Assembly: GCA_015227615.1 (NCBI GenBank)
Contig: JAALGZ010000015.1
Location: 149,001-213,000 of the forward strand
Reading direction: 5' to 3'
From: Labyrinthula sp. Ha
Lineage: Eukaryota > Sar > Bigyra > Labyrinthulida > Labyrinthulaceae
DNA: 64,000 nucleotides
Shown: positions 50,560 through 61,105 of the stretch, piece after piece
How positions within the stretch are numbered: position 1 is the first letter of the stretch
Layout of the letters: each line of letters opens with the position of its first letter
Program-made: the position numbers and the translations under genes
Notes under the pieces: generated by a model
The model's input: the letters and a program-made list of their open reading frames with translations, nothing else
What the model was told of the DNA's origin: nothing
Databases searched by the model: none

Positions 50560-53500
50560 GATCTGGAAGGCAGTTTTTCTTTTGCTTGCGGTGTTTTCTC
50601 CCTGCTCTTTATATGAAAAATGTTGATGTTTGTTCTTAACAGGAAACTTTCCCTCTCTTTGTTAAGAATATTCCCTATTTTTTATTTTGTTTCATCTCCC
50701 CCATATTTGAGCTCCTCAACTAGCAAGAGAGGCATCATTTCTTTCGTTTGAATAGCAATGGGTAAAGTGCTGCGTGCTGCTCAAGAAAATCTTCTATTAC
50801 GGTGTTTCTAAGAATGGGTTTCACAAGAAACAAAAAATAATCCATCACTTTGGTTAGGGTAGAGCATGAGTGCATTCCATGCAAAGATAAAGGCGACACA
50901 CTAAATTAAACTTCATTCAGTCTCAACCCGTAGCCGTAGGGCATGTCAAATTATAAACCATTTGAAGACTGCATGTATACATGAGTTAATGTTTAGAAAT
51001 CTTGATCAATACGGAAAATTTCCCTGTGTTTTTACATGTACGAGAAAATGTAGGTATTTGTGTTTAGCCACTGTGGATTCTAGAGAAAAGTTATTTTTAG
51101 TATATAAAGAATTTACAAGGATATTACAGAAAATATTTCTAAATGACAAACAACTAGTTTAATAATTGATGTGCAGTGCTGTTCCAAGAATTGTAATTTA
51201 AAATGCAACCAACCAGTTAAGTTGAAGAACAGGCTTTAAACTCAGCAGAGAGTTAAAAGTTTGTGACCTGTCAGTGATCGCTGCGATAGTAGCAACGCGT
51301 AATTATTACTGTCTTCTTTCTACTGTCATAAAAAGAAGTGGGAGAGAGGATACCAAAGACATGGTATTTTTTGTACAGACAGACCTAGCCTTCTATTCTA
51401 GGTTGCCCTGATTCTGTCACTGATGTCCTAATGACTTATCCTTTATAAGTGACACAATAGCTATGTTTCAGAGAGGCAGCTAGAAATCTGACCAGTAGCC
51501 GAGGCAATCGCAACCTATTATCCCACAGTTGTACTGTAATTGTTTGTTTCTTATACCCTCATTCTTACATGCAATGTCGGTACCCGATTTCAGCGATCTA
51601 ATTGAAAGACTATCTTGAACCCAATAGACTAGCCTCATGTTATATAGAGTTTTACCGCACAAGAATCATTCTTTTGGAGAAGAGGCTAGCATCCGATTAA
51701 ATACAAATGTTTTTCTGTCTAAGGGCAGGGAATATCGGGAATGTCCTCTTAACCTACATTGGACTTGTCCTACAGTCTCGACATAAGAAATGACGAAGAA
51801 AGGCAGTTTTGTATACTCCGAGACAAAATAACTTGACTTCAGCCGCTGTTATAAAATTGCATGAACTTGAGCGACTTTCTACTTTCAGGTGTACTATCAT
51901 TGAGCTTACGAGAATCCCAGTTTATTTGACTATATTCCGTTCCTAAGGTCAATTAATGTTTGCATCACTAAATGACGCAAAGCGCCATTTCTTTAAGATT
52001 AAGTAAAAAAACCTTTTAAGATATTATCCTAACAATATGAATGGACAGTCCAGGAAGTCTAACACAACAGAATTTAGTCTTTCATAGTGTAGGAATCACC
52101 AGAAGCCAAGACGAAGTGCTTCTGGTTATCTCACGATCACCTATCAATGCATAAATGCATGTAGGTAAAAGCATTAAACACACTCTCTTCTTCGGACCAG
52201 TGTAATTCATAGGTTAATTTTCTTTTCTGGACAGGTTGAGAATTTCCCCAAAGCTTAGTTTTCTTGTTCACTAGCTGTGTTAAGCTCTACCTAACAGTTG
52301 ATGAGTCTAGGTTATATCGACTTACTGTTCTTGCTAGCTGCTTACAACATTGTTTTTCACTTTGAAACTAACCTTCATCTTGACTACAATGAATCTGCGC
52401 ACAATTCCTAGCACATCGTATCGAGTAACTAACACATCCAAAACCCAGATCGGGAAGAACAAGCAGTCTAAACTGATTTTCAACAATATTTTCTCGCTTT
52501 ATCATTTCTCTTTAAAAAATCCACCTTGTACGAGTTTGAGATGGAAGCTAGCAACCACATTTGATTCCATTGGTTAGTTTTTTTGTCAGATAGGGGGGTT
52601 TACAGGTATCGGAAACTAGGACGAGTTGATCTGGGTACTCAGTCATACTAAGGACATATCCAATCACAGAGTTTTGGAGATGAGATTGTGTGAAATTTAA
52701 TGAGCCTAAACTAAGCAATTCCTATGTTCCTAAATCTTCTGTCTAATATATATTTACAAAAAAAAACTCACAGCTTAGTGAACGCAATTGACAAACGGGA
52801 TTGTGTCCGTCAGAATTCAAACATTGTTAATTGCATTATTAACTTCTTCATGGGATCTATGGACCTTGTCAGCATTCTTGAATCTAACTGCCAAGAATAT
52901 AATGCCCCACCGATAGCTAAAAAACTTTTTCTACTTGGGAGAAGTGAATTTATATGTATTGAAACCAAGACTAAGATGTGCATTTAATGTTAAAATTTTA
53001 ACTGTCATCAAGGAAGGCAACATCTTAGGCCTCATTTATGACCTCTAGAGGCATTTCTACTTACAATGTCAAATATTTTTCCCGATACAACTATTTCCAT
53101 TTGATCTTTTTGATTAATTTGGCTACTGCAAACCTTGAGTCATATAATTAACTGTATCATATCAATGTTGCTTCATACCTGCGGATTAAGCTTCAAATTA
53201 CGAGGATCCAACTAAATCTGGTTGAACAGAAGACTTTAAATATTGTGTTCATGTACATATATCTTGCTTAACATTGAAGCCCGAAAATAGACACTCTCAA
53301 TTATTTTTCTCTTGGTAAATATACTTAATAAGCAAGACGAAACATTTTTGCACCGAATTTCGTGAGCTAGAAAAATAGCTTCAAGAAAAATCAAGGTCTC
53401 GGCTCTTTCATTTTTTGGTTGCTGTGTGATAGCAGTAATGATTTAGTTTTCTTGAAAAACAGATATGATGTTTAGTTAGTCAGTGATGTGGGGAATGATT

Positions 53501-54531
53501 CAAAAGATCTGTCAAATCTTAGTTCCATTATTTTTCTTTGTTTAGATTGGGGTAGGAATTTTCAAAATAAATTTGCTTCTCATGAAACTTAAGTTAATAA
53601 ATAATCAAACATTCCATCTTTCAAACTCTATTTTCTTAGACTATTGTTATTTCCAAGGGTTTTAATTGAAATAAATATAATTGGATATTGGTACATATAT
53701 ATAGCTTTTAGAGTTTTTCAGTTAGCTCCATATAATAAGGCGAGCTATTGTCATATGTATTATTGCTTCTGAAAAAGCGAAATGCCCGTTGTTTAACAAA
53801 ACTAAAGAAAATTGAAGCCAAAAATGAAATAAAGTTTAGTAGGGAAATAATTCTATGTCATCTCAGGCGGACTATACTGCATGGTAGCCGTACTCTTGTA
53901 ACGCTTTCCTTTGGCATTTGAAACTTGTTTTATATTTGTTCTCTGATTTGCACTTAATAAGCAGCACTCTATGAACTTAATCTTAAGCAAATTTTGATAA
54001 GACTCTCTTCTCTTTCATAATAATACCAGTTTAATATTATATAGTTCCTATTATTTAAAATAAGGACAGAAATATAATACCAGTTAAATGCCTTTCTTAC
54101 TTCCTGGTATTTATAAAAGGGAACGATGGATATGTTTATTACATAGATTGTAAAAAAAGCAAAAGATTTCTTTTAAATTGTTTTCATATTTTTGTCGAGG
54201 CAACTAAACAACTTTGTAAAGGATAAAACCATTGTTGCACCTAGAGAAGTCTACTCAAATCGATTCTCAACGTCTCTCGAAAACTAAACAACTTTGCTAT
54301 TTTAAATGAATTTATATTATTTCCTAGGTTTTCATCATACAGTATCATTTTAGTACTTGGTATTTATTGCCTTACTCTATGGTTTAGAATTATTTGGCTG
54401 CAGTCTGTCTTCACAACTTTAGACCAACAAAGCTGATGACTGTGAAACGTCCCAAAATGCGAGCAATTTGCAACAACCACAACAACACAAAAGAGAGTAA
54501 AATATCCACAGGTTGAAGGAATTATAACTTA
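50560..54531. other. Gene-free AT-rich stretch of 4 kb
   Basis: Short frames at 50962-51162, 52350-52577 and 52724-52987 show no domain, and their codon content looks random. No RNA gene, tandem array or mobile element was recognised. Confidence 0.55.
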
Positions 54532-55560
54532 ATGCGACCAATAATCCTCAAAGGACACACACGTCCTCTAACATGTGTAAAATATAACAAAGAAGGGGAT
54601 CTTCTTTTCACCTCTGCAAAGGACAAGTTTACAACAGTTTGGTTCGCCGAAAACGGAGAACGACTCGGTACTTACGAGCATAAAGGTTCTGTGTGGTCTC
54701 TCGATGTAGATCCCACATCCACTTTCCTTCTGACAGCCTGCGCTGATATGATGGTGCGAGTATGGCTTGTTGAAACCGGGGAACTACTTCATGAAATAAA
54801 TTTGGGAGGAGTAGTTAGAGATGTGGAATTTAATGAAGGCTGCACTGCGTTCATGGCCGTAAACACAAAATTTGTAAAGACGCCTTGTAGAGTTCACATA
54901 TTTTACATTGATATTAATCCTGATACAAAAGAGTTTAAAATATTGGATAAAAAGATAGAGCATAAAGTGTTTGACTCTGAAATACAAGTGGGTACCTGGG
55001 CGCCAAGAAATGAATACTTAGTGTTTGGTGATGCTTCTGGAAACATTCGATTGATGGACCCAGGAACAGGAGAAGCTGTTAGAGATATCAGGGTACATAA
55101 TGAAAAAATTCAGTGTCTTTCGTGGAACAAAGATAAGACCATGCTGATATCAGGGGGTGCCGATATGAAGGCTGTTTTGTTTAGTGTCGAGAACGTGAAG
55201 GATTGGGCAGTACTTAAGGAATATGCCTCTGATACCCCTGTTAATGCAGCAGTTATTAGTCCAATTAAAGAACATGTGCTGGTAGCTGGAGGTCAAGAGG
55301 CAATGAACGTAACAACAACTGATGCCAGAGTAGGAAAATTTGAGACTAAGTTCTTTCACATGGTATTCAGTGAGCATTGGGGCAGTGTAAAGGGTCACTT
55401 CGGTCCAGTCAATGCGCTTGCTATGCATCCTGATGGAATAGGTTTTACATCTGGTTCGGAAGATGGTTATCTGCGAGTGCACAAGTTTGACAAAGATTAT
55501 TTTGAGATGCACTCTGAGTTCGATGATTTAACTGCTCTTGAGGAATTTGCTAAGGCTTAA
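54532..55560 (+). CDS. EIF3I: Eukaryotic translation initiation factor 3 subunit I (342 aa)
   Basis: WD40 subunit of eIF3 (yeast Tif34), which helps recruit mRNA and tRNA to the 40S subunit. The start MRPIILKGHTRPLTCVKYN is diagnostic. It is followed by GDLLFTSAKDKFTTVWFAENGERLGTYEHKGSVW, VRVWLVETGELLHE and the distinctive C-terminal repeat FSEHWGSVKGHFGPVNALAMHPDG, then SGSEDGYLRVHKFDKDYF, matching the human protein (325 aa) through its end. About seven WD repeats fill the protein. Single exon, first ATG. It converges on the zinc-finger gene with only 12 bp between stop codons. Confidence 0.95.
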   Translation: MRPIILKGHTRPLTCVKYNKEGDLLFTSAKDKFTTVWFAENGERLGTYEHKGSVWSLDVDPTSTFLLTACADMMVRVWLVETGELLHEINLGGVVRDVEFNEGCTAFMAVNTKFVKTPCRVHIFYIDINPDTKEFKILDKKIEHKVFDSEIQVGTWAPRNEYLVFGDASGNIRLMDPGTGEAVRDIRVHNEKIQCLSWNKDKTMLISGGADMKAVLFSVENVKDWAVLKEYASDTPVNAAVISPIKEHVLVAGGQEAMNVTTTDARVGKFETKFFHMVFSEHWGSVKGHFGPVNALAMHPDGIGFTSGSEDGYLRVHKFDKDYFEMHSEFDDLTALEEFAKA

Positions 55561-55572
55561 TCAACTACTGCT

Positions 55573-57675
55573 TCATTTGCCAAGAGCTTCTAAGAAAGAC
55601 ACAACATCCTCGGACAGAGCACTATCCCTGTCATGTAACACATCAGATATATTTTTTCGCCTTGTTCTGTAGAAGGTTGGATAATTTATCTCACAAAACA
55701 CAGTCTCCCAAGATTTATTTTTTGAAATTGGCTCTGGTGAATTAAAAAGAATTATAGGCAACTCCCTTCTACTAATTTGTGCAAGATGTGGAAATAGTTG
55801 CTTTCTCTCAAATACAGTAAACCAAGCTACAGGATCTAAACCGTCTTCAAGTTTCAGCAAGTCTTGAGGAAAGCTAGGTGATCCCGTATCTAGAAAAGGA
55901 TCTCTGCAAGAAGTATAGGTTTTTATTTCATCAGGATCTACATCTTCACTCACCAGCTTATTTGTAACTTTTCTTAGAAACACTTGATCTAAAATTTCGA
56001 AGATAACTTGAGTTCTGTAATCCAAAAAGCATGTCATCAAAATGGAATGGTAGATTTGTCTATCCTCAATACGTTGATATAGCATAGAATGCCATATTTT
56101 CTTAAATGATCTCACTAGGAGATCAACCAGCCGGTAGCACAGCAACATAGGTTCATTTTCTTCTTCCAAAACTATATATATATTTTTTTTTTGGAGTTCT
56201 TTCTCGATTAAAAAAATCCATATTAGTAGAAAACTAGAGGAAGCACCCTGTGTCTCCATAAACCAAGAGGTCATTTTCTGGAAAACTTCACTAATGTCAA
56301 TGACCATATCCAATATTTCGTCTTGTTGATTGAAACCCCTTTCCTTTAGCAGGAACTCTAAGAAATTTGTAAAGCTCAAATTAAAAATATTCAGGGCAAC
56401 GAAATCAAAAAAGGAACGTTCCCTTTTCTCGTAAATCTTATCCTCTTCAACCAGGGACAAAAAAACCTCAGCAAATAGTTTCGGGAAACTTGGCAGCTTC
56501 TGGTCGAACTTAATGCTGTCCAAAACATTTGTTTCTAAGATTACATTATGAGGAACATTTGAAGAAAAATTAATTTCAATGCCTCCATCTCTAGTCACGA
56601 AATCAAATATATATTCCAACTCCTGAATAGATCTCACAGGAAACTCCAGCTTGACCAATGAAGCCAAATAATCAGAGAAGGCACCAAGAATAATTAGTGT
56701 AGGTTTCTCTAGCTCATCCGTTTGGATAAAAATATTCAGTGCCTTGAGTTCACTAAGTACGGTAAAACTCTCGGAAAGGATATAGTTGTGAACGTTTTCT
56801 TTCAGAGTTGGGTACTCCAGGTCAACTTCAGTCTGTGACTCTTCCATTATCTTCCCAAACAAAGCGGATAGGAACGCAAGGAGTTCTTTCCTCCTTTTTT
56901 CGGTATATATATAGTGGAAAACTTCAAGTCTTAACTCATCCCACTGAAAAAAATCTTCTTCTACATGAGTTTTCTTCAAGACCTTCGTAAGCCATTCTAA
57001 ATCATGCTTTGAAATGTCATCTTTATACTTTTCCCATATGGCTTCGAATCCCTTGACATAAAAAGTCAACGACTTTGGGTTTGCATTTGATAGAGAGATA
57101 TCTTCGGGTAATGGAATGGGGGGCATGAAACTTAATGATCCAGGAGTAGCGCCGAACTTGTTAAAGTTCAGGTTGTCAAAGTCAAATTGTTCAGACACTA
57201 TTTTATTTTCAGATAGAATATTTTGCAACTCTTTTCCATACTCGTTCACTTTTTTGTAAGTTTCAGGATGTTTATCCCTCAAATGAACATACATGCCCAT
57301 TTTTGACGCCCGAAGCAAATTTGGCTCATTTTCGTCCTTAAAGCAGTCAATGCAAATAAGATTCTTTCTTACTGCTCCAACTTCATCCCGAAAAGGTGGT
57401 TCAAAAAAATAAAATCCTAGACACATTCTGTAAAAAGAAGCATCAGTTGTTTCTCCCGGAAAATTTGGAAAATAAATCTTCGCATAATATTTGCGGCCTA
57501 CTATCTCTTCTAAGTTTTTGCGCCAGTCTGGTTTGCTACCATCCTTCAATAAATTCTTATCTTCCATCTTCAGGTTGAAGTGGTGTCTAGAATTTTCTGA
57601 TATTTCACTTAATCTTCTTTCAAGGTTTTTTCTAGGTTCTAAGATAGAAGAATTCCTTCGCTTTAACGGCTTCAT
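55573..57675 (-). CDS. Unrecognised protein with one BED/C2H2-like zinc finger (700 aa)
   Basis: A real gene judged by length, clean ATG (MKPLKRRNSS) and tight convergence with eIF3i. Its function is unknown. Residues about 108-140 hold CIDCFKDEN...MYVHLRDKH, a Cys2-His2 arrangement like a BED finger. The rest is predominantly helical and Leu/Phe/Glu-rich, with no transmembrane segment. A region near 470-560 (MTSWFMETQGASSSFLLIW and following) is hydrophobic and helical. I see no DDE or hAT dimerisation block, so a domesticated transposase is not supported. DNA binding is the only guess the sequence allows. The N-terminal 50 residues are basic and Arg/Ser-rich. Confidence 0.7.
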   Translation of the reverse strand: MKPLKRRNSSILEPRKNLERRLSEISENSRHHFNLKMEDKNLLKDGSKPDWRKNLEEIVGRKYYAKIYFPNFPGETTDASFYRMCLGFYFFEPPFRDEVGAVRKNLICIDCFKDENEPNLLRASKMGMYVHLRDKHPETYKKVNEYGKELQNILSENKIVSEQFDFDNLNFNKFGATPGSLSFMPPIPLPEDISLSNANPKSLTFYVKGFEAIWEKYKDDISKHDLEWLTKVLKKTHVEEDFFQWDELRLEVFHYIYTEKRRKELLAFLSALFGKIMEESQTEVDLEYPTLKENVHNYILSESFTVLSELKALNIFIQTDELEKPTLIILGAFSDYLASLVKLEFPVRSIQELEYIFDFVTRDGGIEINFSSNVPHNVILETNVLDSIKFDQKLPSFPKLFAEVFLSLVEEDKIYEKRERSFFDFVALNIFNLSFTNFLEFLLKERGFNQQDEILDMVIDISEVFQKMTSWFMETQGASSSFLLIWIFLIEKELQKKNIYIVLEEENEPMLLCYRLVDLLVRSFKKIWHSMLYQRIEDRQIYHSILMTCFLDYRTQVIFEILDQVFLRKVTNKLVSEDVDPDEIKTYTSCRDPFLDTGSPSFPQDLLKLEDGLDPVAWFTVFERKQLFPHLAQISRRELPIILFNSPEPISKNKSWETVFCEINYPTFYRTRRKNISDVLHDRDSALSEDVVSFLEALGK

Positions 57676-60600
57676 TCCCTTCTTATCGGACTACTCTTGA
57701 AGTATTACTCTTTGATGACGTGGCAGACTGCCATAAATACATAAAAACGAATCTCTCTTTTGTTTGGTATTTACAAGAAGTAAACCAAATGGACGCTAGA
57801 AGAGAGGGAAAATTGTATCAGAAATAATCATTAAGATGACCCATTCTTTATGGGAAGAGATATTCCAAAATTCTTGAACTATGCATTAATCGTGAGAAGA
57901 TTTCATGTAGATGTTAATAATGACATATGGTGTGTTACTTTTCTTTAGATTACCGATACTCTGGGTGCTTTGTCAGAATACAAAGACAAGAAACGCGTCA
58001 ACTAATGTTAAACACATGTATTCAAACAAATTCCCGTGCTTAGCAATACAGCAGAGCTAATGGGATCATTCTGTTCTAATTTAGATACTTCCAGGTCTTA
58101 GCAAACTAGAACTACATACTCTTACCGCCCTCAGGGTTCTTCATCCAATATAACATGCAACGCTCTTCATTTATATAATTTAAGTTTATATCAGTATTTT
58201 TTGTACAATAATGAATGATTTAATTAAGCTAGTACCAATGTTCTTACCGAGTACAAAGATGCTCTTACTGATGGAAATATAATCTTCTGGTTGCATAGCA
58301 TCTTACCAATTGGTGTTTAAGTGTCTCCTTGTTAGTATTCACAAATTTAAGCTGCAATTTTAAGTGATATTCTTTAAGTTATAGTTTCTCCTTTTAAAAA
58401 TATGTGTTTTTAGACATATTTCTTTAAATATAGCTGCGGCGGCATTCCGCTAATGCTCCAGTATTGTCTGTGACATTTACCAATATAAAAGGAAGTAGGA
58501 TATATAATTTCTTTGAAGAAGTTTATTGCATTTTACTTCAGCTATCGAACTTTATTTTTAAACAAGTAAAATATGGCCCATTATTGCTCTTATAGTTTCT
58601 CTCTTGCTAAGTAGAAAATTTTCTGGATGGAAGCTTACTTGCCCATTTTTTTAATATTTCTACGTTAACTCCTGACAAATGATTAATGAAAATCGAAATA
58701 TAAAAGAGAGTTGGATGTTACTTTGAAAACAGCCACAATAGCATAACTAGTTCTGTTTAAAATTCGAACTTGGAGGTCGACCTGAGAGAAGTTTGATGTT
58801 CGCACAACCAATGCTTTCTTGAGTTTTTGGAAAAAATATATTCTACATTCGGTAAAATCCCAAAGAACATGCTACACAAATAAAAAATGTTAATAAGACA
58901 GTTAATTAAAGATTTGGGCCGCTCAAAACCCCGTTATCTATTAAGAATTATTACTTTTATGAAGTCATTTATTATAGTTCCTCATGCGAACTCCTCAGTA
59001 AAGTTCTCAGCATGAGCCTTAGCTATTTGTTTCACTTATGAACCAAATTACTGCTGATAAGCTTGATAGATAAAATACGGCGTCTACGTTAATTGTTTAT
59101 CTGTCATATTAGCTATGCTATTGACTCTGCTTTTGTAGTTCGGAAGCATATTTGCCATACGTATGAAACTTGCGTTGATCTAAGCCTTAGAGTCTATTGA
59201 ACCATTTTTTACCTGAACGCTAGATTTTCTATACTCAATTATTAATGATGTTTTTCTTGCTTTAACTTAAGCCATTATAAGTACTCTGATCTCCATATAT
59301 CAAAGCAATGGTATATGTCTATGATGTTTACCTTGGCCATTATGTACAAGTCACTTCACTTCCTCATTTCTGTCTGATAACTCTTGTTTGATAGGAAGAT
59401 AACGGAGACCTTAGCCGCTACTTGAAACAGGCTTTACTAAGACCTTGATGATAAAAACTTCTCACAGGGTGATTCCAATTAAGATCTTAAACATAAACCT
59501 GGAGAATGCAGGAATCGTTGGCTAGACATATGTGCCTATGCAGAGTATACTTTTGGGCGAGAAGTGTAGGTATCACAAAAACCTTCATCTACTGAAGTTA
59601 CTGAGAATCAGTTATCTAGTGTCTAACCTGCTCAATTCAAATAATAATTAATAACTTTTTCAAGAGATATGTTAGCTGAGACAGTGTGTGCGCTTAGATA
59701 GAAGATGTTATTACTAGCAGCTGAAACATTATCGTGAAGTGGAGTTCGTGGCTTTGCGTTGTATCATTCTATCGCTTCTTAATACATTTAATGAAATTAA
59801 CGCTTTCAACCCTTGTCTTGCAGATATTTTTCAGGGTCTTACTTGTTTAATGATCACCTTCTTGGAACATTTCTTGTTCAAGGCCAATGCAAGATTATGT
59901 ACGGCATTGGATCAAGAACAAGACTGAGCCCCAGTTCGTTATACTCTACTATCGATACCTTCTTACATCAGTACAAATAGAGTATTTTAAAGCTTAATGC
60001 TACTTTTCATATTCGTGTACGATGTATGTTGGACTGAAACTTAGCGCCAAAGATCAGAATCTAACAGGTGATATGAACTTATTGAAGCCAAAAATGATTA
60101 TTCTTATGATATATGACTTATCATTTATAATTTATAACATGAAGTGTTTACTAGGTTAGAGGTCCATGAATTACCTTTTTTCATCGTAAACAGAAGGGCT
60201 GTTTCCTATTCAATGTGATACTTGAGGAACAAAGTATTGTTCGTCGTCCTCTATTTGACGAACTTTTACAATTTTATTTTTTACTTTGTCATTGATGCTT
60301 AGAACTTAGAATATACGCGCTCTGCAATGGCTAATTTCTATTGAAAACTTGTTTTTGACCAGAAACACTTTCAATTTGCACAGTTACTCGTCGGGTTTAA
60401 TATTTGCTCTGTTCTTCTCTTGAGCGCAACCTTGAGTTTGTCAGGATCCAACGATAAGGTAGTCTCCAGGTGCAGGTTCCATATTTTCTCGAGTTATTAT
60501 TTTATTTTATAAAAAGTTTCGCTCTAAAATAGACACTGGTGAGGATATGATGGAATATGGTGTGGAATCACAAGATATGTAGAACGCCCTTCTGTAGAGT

Positions 60601-60679
60601 GAGCCGTTGCTACAAGGTCCGAAGTGCTAACTGAGATGAAGTATGTCAGTTCTTAAATAGAGTTAACAAATAGCTTTAG
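57676..60679. other. Gene-free AT-rich stretch of 3 kb
   Basis: No gene supported. A TGACGTGGCA word (bZIP-like) at about 57716-57725, some 40 bp upstream of the zinc-finger gene's ATG, is the only regulatory-looking string. The 62-codon frame at 59739-59927 has no motif. Confidence 0.5.
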
Positions 60680-61000
60680 TTAAGTATTAAGTGTGATATT
60701 TTTGAATAAAGGTAGTTTCTGAGAAACAAGTCCATATGACCCCTCATGGAGAAGGCCATAAGTGATATTATTTGTGTGGAAACTTTTATGTTGACAGCCT
60801 TTAGGTTTTTCCTTGCTCCATTTGTTTCTTTTTGGAATTATCTTTTTCCTTGCGTTTCGTGGTGTTAACTCTCTAATCTGAGTTAATAACGTTGTGACGT
60901 TCCAATTAGGCGTGTTCCGTTCTCCACATCCACGGAACGACTTAATTGTTGCTTTTTGAAACGCTGCCCAAAATCTGCAATCGTTGTTCAATCTCAGCAA
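60680..61000 (-). CDS. Doubtful small gene, basic protein (106 aa)
   Basis: An open frame with an ATG, divergent from ceramidase and 105 bp away. The protein is strongly basic (RELTPRNARKKIIPKRNKWSKEKPKG) with a final GSYGLVSQ segment. The PKRxKWxKxxxKG...YGLVS pattern recalls mitochondrial ribosomal protein uL16, but the downstream helix that should follow is missing and no micro-intron restores it. It may be a fragment, a lineage-specific protein or chance. The base composition is slightly less AT-rich than the deserts around it. Confidence 0.25.
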   Translation of the reverse strand: MLRLNNDCRFWAAFQKATIKSFRGCGERNTPNWNVTTLLTQIRELTPRNARKKIIPKRNKWSKEKPKGCQHKSFHTNNITYGLLHEGSYGLVSQKLPLFKNITLNT

Positions 61001-61054
61001 CGGTTATATTGACCCTTTCTTCTTTTTTTCAGTCCTTCCTGAACATACCCGTTA
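60998..61054 (+). promoter_or_regulatory. Two MYB-type boxes in the ceramidase promoter
   Basis: CAACGG (60998-61003) and CCGTTA (61049-61054, TAACGG on the minus strand) both fit the YAACGG MYB core, in opposite orientations, 50-110 bp before the ceramidase ATG at 61106. Confidence 0.35.
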
Positions 61055-61105
61055 AGAGTTAACACACACGAGTTAAGACGAAAAAAACAACTCGGCGACA
61101 AATCT

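Noticed and set aside
49871-50626. Separate 251-aa gene after the kinase
   Set aside because: A 30-nt GT-AG intron (49860-49889) joins it in frame to the kinase ORF, and a further 29-nt intron replaces its apparent C-terminus.
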